A program made the position numbers and the translations under genes. Below the pieces are notes generated by a model. It saw nothing but the letters and a program-made list of their open reading frames with translations. It did no database searches and was not told where the DNA came from. From the NCBI GenBank assembly GCA_030710605.1, contig CP092874.1, positions 73,969,044-74,033,043 of the forward strand: DNA of 64,000 bases. The letters are read 5' to 3'. Origin of the DNA: Cordylochernes scorpioides (lineage: Eukaryota; Arthropoda; Arachnida; Pseudoscorpiones; Chernetidae). Each line of letters starts with the position of its first letter. Position 1 is the first letter of the stretch. Shown here piece after piece: positions 56,491 to 64,000 of the stretch.

Positions 56491-57262
56491 ATAAAATAAA
56501 AGGATTTAAAAGCGCGAATGTTTCTTTTATACATAAACAAACTTCTACTGTCCTTACTGCGATGAAAAAAAATATATATTGGGAGGGCTTGGCTCATCAG
56601 TGGTGAACCCTCCCAGCGGTTTCGCCAATTTAATCCACCAGACCGCTTCTCAGAGCTCTAATACTGTATTGGATCATTCTGCTTTTATATGCTACACTGA
56701 AGGATGGAATCTTAGAAATGGTTTTCAAGTAAACTATGGACATAAGCTTAGAGGACAGTAGAATTACATTCAAATATTTGCTTCGAGCAATGCTCTTCAG
56801 CAAACTATAAAGACAAGGCCATAAGGAATAAATTAACACAAAGCAATAACGCGCCGTCTATACATATAAAATAAAAGGATTTAAAAGCGCGAATGTTTCT
56901 TTTATACATAAACAAACTTCTACTGTCCTTACTGCGATGAAAAAAATTTGAATGTAATTCTACTGTCCTCTAAGCTTATGTCCATAGTTTACTTGAAAAC
57001 CATTTCTAAGATTCCATCCTTCAGTGTAGCATATAAAAGCAGAATGATCCAATACAGTATTAGAGCTCTGAGAAGCGGTCTGGTGGATTAAATTGGCGAA
57101 ACCGCTGGGAGGGTTCACCACTGATGAGCCAAGCCCTCCCAATATATTTTTTTTTCATCGCAGTAAGGACAGTAGAAGTTTGTTTATGTATAAAAGAAAC
57201 ATTCGCGCTTTTAAATCCTTTTATTTTATATGTATAGACGGCGCGTTATTGCTTTGTGTTAA
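56491..57262. repeat. E repeats: tandem copy then inverted copy
   Basis: A full monomer (56,491-56,867) is followed by the start of a second in the same direction (56,868-56,945). An inverted copy (56,947-57,262) then begins mid-monomer. The inverted arms are almost identical: the same 60-codon frame is read at 56,579-56,761 (+) and 56,960-57,142 (-). It is a repeat, not a gene. Confidence 0.88.
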
Positions 57263-57284
57263 TATTTTTCAAAAACAAAAAAAG

Positions 57285-57356
57285 TGCCGTGACCAGGATT
57301 CGAACCTGGGTTATTGCGGCCACAACGCAATGTCCTAACCACTAGACGATCACGGC
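57285..57356 (-). tRNA. tRNA-His (GTG), copy 11
   Basis: Same 72-nt sequence with a short T run (AAAAAACAAAAAAAG on plus). The 5' flank differs from the start (CGTTGACATAGGC), but GGGAGCGTGGCGTGGTCACGTGG remains. Confidence 0.93.
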
Positions 57357-57639
57357 CGTTGACATAGGCTACATAGAAGGTAAATTAAAGGGAGCGTGGC
57401 GTGGTCACGTGGTATAACCCTAGAATTAGACTGACACTTTTCAGACGTAATGATGGAAACAGCAGTCGTACTGAGTCTTAGAACTTACTCCCTGCGAAAC
57501 TTCTTGTTACAAAATAACTCAAATTTCTTTATTGTTTCACTCAAATCAAATCCTATAGGTAATAAAATATATTGATAAGTCCTCCTACCAGACAAGGTTC
57601 CCTTGTTGTTTATCATACATGGAAAGAGAGAGCATAAAG

Positions 57640-57890
57640 GTTTACTTTTGTATTAGTATCATTCAAATATCTTATTGTTCCTGCAGAGAAACTGAACAAA
57701 CTGCTCTTCACCTTATCTACGACTGTCCGAACTTTACAGAAGTGAGACATCGATTGTTCCCTGATCTAAATGATTCAACTCTCTTACATCAGCCACTTTG
57801 TCTATATAAATTTTATGAACTCTGTCGATTAATACATGTAAATTTGTAAATATTTTATTCTAAGTTTTTTTAAGTTGATTCTAATACTAC
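57640..57890 (+). pseudogene. LINE 3' fragment (first family), third copy
   Basis: SYCSCRETEQTALHLIYDCP to YKFYELCRLIHVNL, ending at 57,849. It is nearly identical to the 56.1 kb copy, so the two are recent relatives. Confidence 0.78.
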
Positions 57891-58603
57891 AAAAAAGAGA
57901 ATACGGTGGTAAGCTCCCTAGCGGTGTTTCAATTCCTTCAAAATTTTGTGGTTTCCAATATTGGAAGAAAACAACCTATATATACATTGTAGACATGTAG
58001 ATCTTTCACTACTAAGGTACCTCTTGAGCCTTTTTTTTTTTGGTTCCTGGCATCCTCCGGCTTAGTGATAAGGTTTGTCATTTGCAAGATTGGGAAGCCG
58101 CTGAAGAGAATCAATGCATTTATCGAAGTCAGCAATTCAGTGCCAAATAAGGATGAAGGTAGATCCTACGATTGCAATAGAGGAGTTTAATGACATCTAA
58201 TGATATCTGGAGGTGTTCTATGGAATTAATGGTTCCAGTTTGATTAATGATGATGATTGCCAATCAGAATGTTTGATAATTTGATTACAACATATAGCAA
58301 TTAGGAGAGGATGGTAGTTTAAACTGATGTTTCTAGTAACCATGTCTCGGGTTTGAAATCTGCGCTTTGAAACATTTTTCTATATCTTTCTTCGCTGACT
58401 CCCAGTTCCTTCAAAGTACAAATCCACCAATTGGTGTAACTAACCAAATTGAGCTATGGAACCTTGTATGTAGGACTATGTCTACGTGTAGACATGTGAT
58501 GTAACTACTCACATAACCTATAGTGGTTGTTGTAGTAGTACTAAATATGCAGTAGTACTGTAGTAGTACTAAAAATGAGCAGTAACAAGCTAACTAAAAA
58601 ACC
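57891..58603. other. Gene-free stretch
   Basis: No supported gene. An imperfect repeat of AGTAGTACTAAA lies at 58,530-58,575. Confidence 0.4.
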
Positions 58604-58915
58604 TGGGCTCAGTTGGCCCAGCTGATAGCACCCTGTAAGAGCTCCTAATCCAGGAATACAAGATGAGCAGCGTTTGTACTGTCTATTAGGAGCGGCTGTA
58701 CATGGCGTCTGTTCCTCATGTCAGAGGCGGCCATTTCTTTGGGAGCTAAGTCGGCCTGCTACTTTCACCCAATCATGATGGTTGTCAACTCATCCATTGA
58801 TGTGCACTACTCATCCCCGACAGACACCATCAAAAGTCTCAAGCTTTACAAGCTTGACATCATAATATGATTGAGTGGAGATAAGAAAGGAGAAGAAGAA
58901 GAAGAAATGACCATT
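58604..58915 (+). mobile_element. SINE-like element with (GAA)n tail
   Basis: Starts GGGCTCAGTTGG, which resembles a Pol III A box, and ends GGAGAAGAAGAAGAAGAA at 58,890-58,908. A truncated inverted copy is at 9,165-9,415. No clear B box, so origin from tRNA is only suggested. Confidence 0.5.
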
Positions 58916-59121
58916 TAAAAATTATTGTGTAGTATGTGATAAAAGTACGAAGCTAGAAGGTAAGACATAGGGTGGGATTGCAGTATAAACAGCCGTTATT
59001 ATCGTTAAATCTTGATATTCATACTAGTACTGCGTTATTGTAATAAAAATCTTGGAACATATTGTAGCAAAATATTTATTATTTTATTAACAGAGTATCA
59101 ATTTTTACATTTATAGTTTTA

Positions 59122-59449
59122 CTAGCCGAATGACCCGGGCAACGCCCGTGCTTTACTCGACTGTAGATGTTACAACGGTGATCCTTAGGTCGCTGGTTCA
59201 AATCCGGCTCGAGGGAGCCGGCGAGCACGTGACCTCCCTGTGCGCGCGCATCCGTGACAGAGGAAGCCGGCCGATGAGGAATGAGGAAAGACGGTCGTGA
59301 CTATATATGTTGATAATAATAATATAATTATTATTATTATTATCATTAGATAATGATAATGATCATAATGATGATGCGCGCGCATCCGTGACAGCGGCCG
59401 ATGAGGAATTGAGGAATTGAGGAAAGACGGTCGTGACTATATATGTTGA
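59122..59449 (-). mobile_element. Short Helitron-like element with a tRNA-Tyr half
   Basis: The minus strand starts A|TCAACATATATAGTCACG (59,449) and ends with GGGCGTTGCCCGGGTCATTCGGCTAG (59,122-59,147). Inserted between A and T within repeat F. It shares the GTGCGCGCGCATCCGTGACAG and (ATT)n blocks with 3,364-3,830. Confidence 0.7.
59159..59216 (+). pseudogene. tRNA-Tyr (GTA) 3' half with intron
   Basis: GACTGTAG (anticodon GTA) is followed by a short intron-like spacer, then ATCCTTAGGTCGCTGG, TTCAAATCCGGCTCGAGGG, matching the 3' half of metazoan tRNA-Tyr as I remember it. The 5' half is replaced by the Helitron end and no T-run terminator follows. Confidence 0.7.
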
Positions 59450-59570
59450 TGCTCTGTAAACTTCCCTCATTGCTTATCTTTTGTTTATCATTCATAGTTT
59501 GTTCTTGTCTTAAATAAATTGCTGTCTCATGCTGAAGTTTGTCTTTCCTAATTTTCCATGTGGAAATTTG

Positions 59571-60639
59571 GTGGAGATGCTAGGTAAATTAGGGAAGACA
59601 AAAAGAAGATCGCCGAGAAGACCTAGAGGCCATGGCTACTGTGATCTACATTTTCAGAGACTGACTCCAGGATTCCACCGCCGTGTCAAAGCCAAGACTT
59701 CCCTCTAAGATGACGGTGTCTCTATAGATGATACGGCGACAAAGCCGCTCTTCACGCCGCAAGAAAAAGGACGCAAAGGTACTAGGGACAAAGTTCCAAG
59801 ACTTCGATGGAATCCTTGGCAGAAGCACCTCGGATCCATGTCAGTAACTACAATAATTACAAGCTGTGGGTCACAGCTTCCATAAGGAAGGAGCTATGTA
59901 GCAAGGTATTAACAGAGTATCATTTTTTATGTTTATATTTTTATACTCTGTGAACTTCCCTCATTCCTTATCTTTTTTATCATTCATAGTTTGTTCTTGC
60001 CTTAAATAAATTGCTATGTCATCCTGAAGTTTGTCTTTCATAAATTTCCATGTGGCAATATTTTGAAATATAAAGAGAGAAAACATGTATGACTCGTCAA
60101 AAAATTCTAAAATATATATAATTTTTAAAAAACTTTTTTTTTTTCAATTTTGAAAAAAGAAGCAATTTTAAGTCGCAAAGTTAAATCCAAACAAAAGAAA
60201 GCTAATTCAGAAATTTGGTTTATTGCCTCATGGTTTAAAGCCCTGATTGCCTTACATTTGTGACTCAAAGCAAAGAAAGAATAAAAATACTATACAAAAA
60301 AGAAGGTTATTTTAGAACTAAGCATTGTTTTAACCTTCTTAATGTCAAAGGGGGATAAAAAAAACTGTAATTGTCATCAGGTCTGTGCTACTGTCACAAT
60401 TTCCTCTGGTCCACATGGCTGGAAATTACCCACTGACTCAACTCCTGGAGGTTTTTGGCATTGTCCGCCCACTCCCAATCGGCGGGACAAAAAGATTTGC
60501 ACACGATTATCCACACACATCATAGTTTGAACTAAAAAAAAAATAATAATGATCTCAGACTTAAAAACAGCCCCACTCATCAATATAGACGCTAAAACTA
60601 CTAACCGCCAATTGACTATATTACAAACTCAGGTTGAAA
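59571..60639. other. Mostly gene-free; whole copy of repeat F inside
   Basis: Repeat F is at 59,905-60,060. Positions 59,580-59,900 are GC-richer with no recognisable protein in any frame. Positions 60,340-60,530 have a 62-codon plus frame without known motifs. Confidence 0.45.
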
Positions 60640-60715
60640 AAAGTTACAGCACCAGCTTTGGCTTGTTCAGAAAACCTACCTGTAAACCATGGTTTTGTGA
60701 ACTATGACAGCCATA
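60640..60715 (-). ncRNA. Hammerhead-unit relic
   Basis: AGCACCAGCTTTGGCTTG, then ACCTGTAAACCATGGTTTTG, align with the retrozyme-like units, but both core boxes are lost. Confidence 0.4.
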
Positions 60716-61000
60716 GGTATAGAGTTGCTTCCTATAGTATCCTTAAATTGAAATATTAGAAGTAAACTATTATTTTTTTTTTTAAATTTAAAATAGCGCA
60801 ACTTTTGCACTATCCATTGGGAGGCACAACTTCTACGAAAGGAACAATAAGCAAACAATACTTGTTCAGCGAAACAGCAAAAATATTTTATTAAGACATT
60901 TCGTCTTACATAGACTTGTTCCGGAGTCCAAGAAATAAAAATATCAAGCAAAAGTAGAAAGTATATATATATAGAAAAAATAAGTGGGTCAGGTGTTGAT

Positions 61001-61258
61001 ATTAAAAATAAAGAAGGCATATCCAGACCAAAATCACATGTGCTTTTTAGATGGCAGAGCGTCATCTAGTGGAACAGAAATTAAATAAACATTGTTTTAA
61101 CCTGTTGGCTTTTCTTGATTTATCAAGAAAATGGGTTGGCCAAATATCAGGGAACAGGTTAAATCAATGTTTAGTTGATTTCTGTTCCACTAGATGGCGC
61201 TCTGCCATCTAAAAAGCACATGTGATTTCGGTCAGGATATGCCTTCTTCATTTTTATA
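61001..61258. mobile_element. Penelope-end palindrome
   Basis: Arms of about 106 bp (61,001-61,106 and 61,153-61,258) are inverted: GAAGGCATATCC...CACATGTGCTTTTTAGATGG...CTAGTGGAACAGAAA. The 46-bp centre holds CTTGATTTATCAAGAAAATG. A single arm is at 10,060-10,140. Confidence 0.8.
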
Positions 61259-62128
61259 TATATATATAGGTAAACATGTATGTCGTAGCTAAATGAAGAG
61301 CGCAGTCGTTATGCCTAGCGAGCAGCGCACCCGCGATGTCTGCACTCTTTAATTTTTGCACCGCCTTTTTATACATGGATGAATTTACATATTTACATTT
61401 TAACACAATGGTAACATATTTACATACTTAGTTTGACGGAAATAAATTATATCATTTGGCATTAACAATACAAATTATGACATGTATATATACCATCTTG
61501 GTGGAAAAACAACAAACACTAGGTAGCTTCTAGTCATCTTTTCCATTTTTAAATCAATATTCTCATATTTTCTGATGAACTGCAGAACTGGTATTATAAA
61601 TAGACAAGGCTCTCATCGGCAAACAACTCATAGAAAACTTGTAAAAACTGTGACTTATTACGTTGAAAAGGGTGAAAAACTGTTTTTTTTCCCTCTTTCT
61701 TTCTGAAGGCGAAGAGATTAAAGAATACTGTGGGCCATCCATCCTATATTTTGAATTTACTTTCTGCATAACTCATATTTTGAGCAAAAGTATTTATTCC
61801 GATATTCTAACTAGATTTTTGTTCGTCGGTACAACTAATACGATAGGAAGGATACAGAGAATATTAGCATCAGAGTGCGAATTAATGAAGATAAAATCAT
61901 GAGAATTCCTATGCATGGTATGATGTACTGCCAAAGTATAGTATCTTCATTTAAAGAAAGCGGATACTTTATGTGTAAATTCAATTGGATTAGTTGAAAA
62001 TAATTATAAAAACTTAACAAAATTCCCTCTCAATATTGGGCTAATATAAGGATGGTATTAGGAATGTTTTCTGGAGGATATGACGGCTGAAAGCCCATTT
62101 TCAATCTCCAAATAACACAGAGAGATGT
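61259..62128. other. Gene-free stretch
   Basis: No supported gene. Frames at 61,563-61,902 overlap on both strands without motifs. Confidence 0.4.
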
Positions 62129-62549
62129 ATAAAATAAAAGGATTTAAAAGCGCGAATGTTTCTTTTATACATAAAAACGAACTTCTACTGTCCTTACTGC
62201 GATGAAAAAATATATTGGGAGGGCTTGGCTCATCAGTGGTGAACCCTCCCAGCGGTTTCGCCAATTTAATCCACCAGACCGCTTCTCAGAGCTCTAATAC
62301 TGTATTGGATCATTCTGCTTTTATATGCTACACTGAAGGATGGAATCTTAGAAATGGTTTTCAAGTGAACTATGGACATAAGCTTATAGGACAGTAGAAT
62401 TACATTCAAATATTTGCTTCGAGCAATGCTCTTCAGCAAACTATAAAGACAAGGCCAGTTAGGCATAAATTAACACAAAGCAACAACGCGCCATCTATAT
62501 ATATAAAATAAAAGGATTTAAAAGCGCGAATGTTTCTTTTATACATAAA
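62129..62549 (+). repeat. E repeat, one monomer plus 43-bp restart
   Basis: AAAATAAAAGGATTTAAAAGCGCGAATG ... at 62,129 recurs at 62,507, so the insertion contains 1.1 tandem monomers of 378 bp. That is the pattern expected if a circular or multimeric RNA was copied. Confidence 0.8.
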
Positions 62550-63588
62550 AAGAGATGTACCCACATTTCCCGAAGATCACTTCTTGTTCAAAAGAAGCAC
62601 CTGCGCAAGGATGACACGCAAAATCGTGAAGCGTTCCACTTCTTGTTCAAAAGGAGCACCTTGCTAGTGTAAAAGCGCAACTCTTCATCCATATATAGAC
62701 ATATGAAACACACACAGTATAATGAGGTGCACTCCTCTACTCACAATGACTATAATGCTCCATGTAAACTTTATATTAAAAGAACAACAATAATAACTCA
62801 AGAAAACCAGGACCGTTTCAATGAAATTACGGAAGTTGTCAAAATGTTGGGATTAACAAACATTTTTTATATTTAAGTATAAAAGAACTTCCAAATCTCT
62901 ACCTACCAAGAATTATCAAGACATCTACACAAGTGTTGTTACTTATTCAAAGTACACATTAGTAGATGCCGTGAGAAAAAGTGCGTCAAAATTCTATAAT
63001 ATTAAAAAACCAACGATTAGTTGATATCTATTCCGATATAGGGTTCAAGTCATTAGCAACTTTCATTTGCATGATAAGCAGATGCTTTTCTCTTACTTCA
63101 AACAAGAAGTGTTGTTACTTATCCTCAAAGTAAGATAACTTTCCTCTATCGAACATAAAGATGGAGCTTATCTACGTCGAGGTGTGCAGATAAAGCCTTT
63201 CGAATTAAAAAAAAAGGCGACTTAATCCCCAACGAGTCAGCCGTATTGTCTCGCGGCCTCGCAAGGCTTCACGAAGGAGGCCAAGGGCGGGTGTTGACTC
63301 TAGCCTGGTGGACGGCCTTCCACCCATCATCTCCTGGACCCAAGCTTTATATAACTCCCAACGATGGATTCATGCCGAGTCCAGATACCATCTCGATTAC
63401 TGGAAAGTCCACAGCTTTCTTCAAGGCCACGGTAATGGCCTCACGATAAACTTTCCACAGGATCCGTCATGGCAACTTTCTCCCCCAGGTTATCTGATTT
63501 GTTGAACAGGTTCTTTATAGACATCCTGTTCTTTCCTTTGTGCTTGGGGTGTTTTTTAAACAGTTCGTTAGCTTTTTCTCGTGTTGGG
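62550..63588. other. Mostly gene-free; Penelope-like scrap
   Basis: CACTTCTTGTTCAAAAG occurs twice (62,578 and 62,637). Positions 63,005-63,085 (CCAACGATTAGTTGATATC, TATTCCGATATAGG) match the Penelope end at 7.4 and 11.0 kb. A GC-richer frame (63,246-63,505) shows no family motif. Confidence 0.45.
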
Positions 63589-63745
63589 AGTTTTTTTTTT
63601 TTTTTTTTTTTTTTTTACGCAACTCGTGGTTAACCTTTCATCATTCTTCTCTGAAATGCTGAAGAATAGGCCCTAGCTCTCGATAGATGACCAACCCGGG
63701 TAGTTGGTGTTCTGCGCTCCACAGGACCGGGTTATCTCTTTCCCT
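63589..63745 (-). mobile_element. Poly(A) SINE-like sequence
   Basis: The minus strand runs GGTCCTGTGGAGCGCAGAAC, ACCAACTACCCGGGTTGG ... AGTTGCGT followed by an A run of about 24 (T at 63,590-63,616 on plus). The inner part resembles the 50-bp insert at 43,107. Origin unknown. Confidence 0.55.
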
Positions 63746-64000
63746 CTAGATAACGGACAAAGATACCAATGCTAGTATATTAGAGAGAGAATGCTGTAAA
63801 AAAATTTTACAAGCAATGTCAAAATATTATATTCAAATTTTCATTACTAGTTTATTGAAATATTAAGGTTTATCGAATAATATCTCTAGACACCTATTTG
63901 TTACTGTTTTTATCTCCAATATAAAGTTCGGTTTACTGAAGTTCTAACTGTAATGCCATTAAATGGACTTCCATTTAAACAATTGATATCTCTTTGATTC

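Larger units (their letters stand above)
59085..59570 (-). repeat. Dispersed repeat F, split by a Helitron
   Basis: AACAGAGTAT...TTTTACATTTATAG and GCTCTGTAAACTTCCCTC...CCATGTGG are halves of a repeat of about 160 bp that is whole at 59,905-60,060. It is also present in the array units (14,560-14,715; 21,660-21,820; 29,275-29,430; inverted at 44,140-44,290). It could be a solo LTR; not proven. Confidence 0.6.

Noticed and set aside
56579..62397. Three identical 60-codon frames (MGGLGSSVVNPPSGF...)
   Set aside because: They mark recent copies of the non-coding E repeat; the frame is not kept in older copies.
63246..63505. GC-richer overlapping plus-strand frames as a gene
   Set aside because: No recognisable domain, no supporting splice or start context; could be a LINE scrap but I cannot show it.

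Overview
This window is a repeat-dense, AT-rich stretch of a nuclear genome from an invertebrate animal. An arthropod is my best guess, from the mix of Ty3/gypsy and Ty1/copia elements, mariner, Helitron-like elements, Penelope-like elements, LINE 3' ends and tRNA-derived SINEs, and from a copia primer-binding site that mirrors a metazoan initiator tRNA-Met. I see no host protein-coding gene. Every recognisable protein fragment belongs to a mobile element, and nearly all are broken. The most gene-like host features are tRNA genes: eleven tRNA-His(GTG) copies, one tRNA-Gly(GCC), one tRNA-like gene reading Thr(GGT), and half of a tRNA-Tyr.

Layout: 1-3,360 is a minus-strand gypsy element cut by the window edge. 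3,364-4,303 is a Helitron-like element with amplified 5' ends and a tRNA-like gene. 5-11 kb is old debris: tRNA-His, LINE 3' ends, and Penelope-like pieces with hammerhead ribozyme motifs. 11.68-35.9 kb is a head-to-tail array of a roughly 2.5-3.3 kb unit. Each unit carries a minus-strand tRNA-His followed by a T-run terminator, an AT-rich minisatellite, a hammerhead ribozyme or its relic, and a mariner transposase fragment. The array was later hit by a copia element (16,578-21,019), a Helitron (22,738-23,755) and two mariners (25,101-26,420 and 30,465-31,806). Uninterrupted sister units show the empty sites exactly. At about 35.9 kb the array flips. A palindrome and a decayed gypsy element (37,033-40,838) lie at the switch, and inverted units run from 40,839 to 45,096.

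45.1-49.6 kb holds a short Helitron-like element carrying tRNA-Gly, a 2.75 kb LTR element with no recognisable protein, and tandem units of about 309 bp. Each of those units has a hammerhead ribozyme with a palindromic, almost absent stem III, the form known from Penelope-associated ribozymes and resembling animal retrozymes. 49.6-64 kb holds three more tRNA-His genes, three SINE families, five LINE 3' fragments, near-perfect palindromes, and a roughly 377-bp repeat ('E') found as tandem and head-to-head copies.

The most unusual material is RNA-centred. Self-cleaving ribozyme motifs occur on both strands in at least four sequence contexts, and tRNA genes have been spread by, or trapped inside, tandem repeats and rolling-circle elements. 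All statements rest on reading the sequence by eye; no alignment, folding or database search was run.
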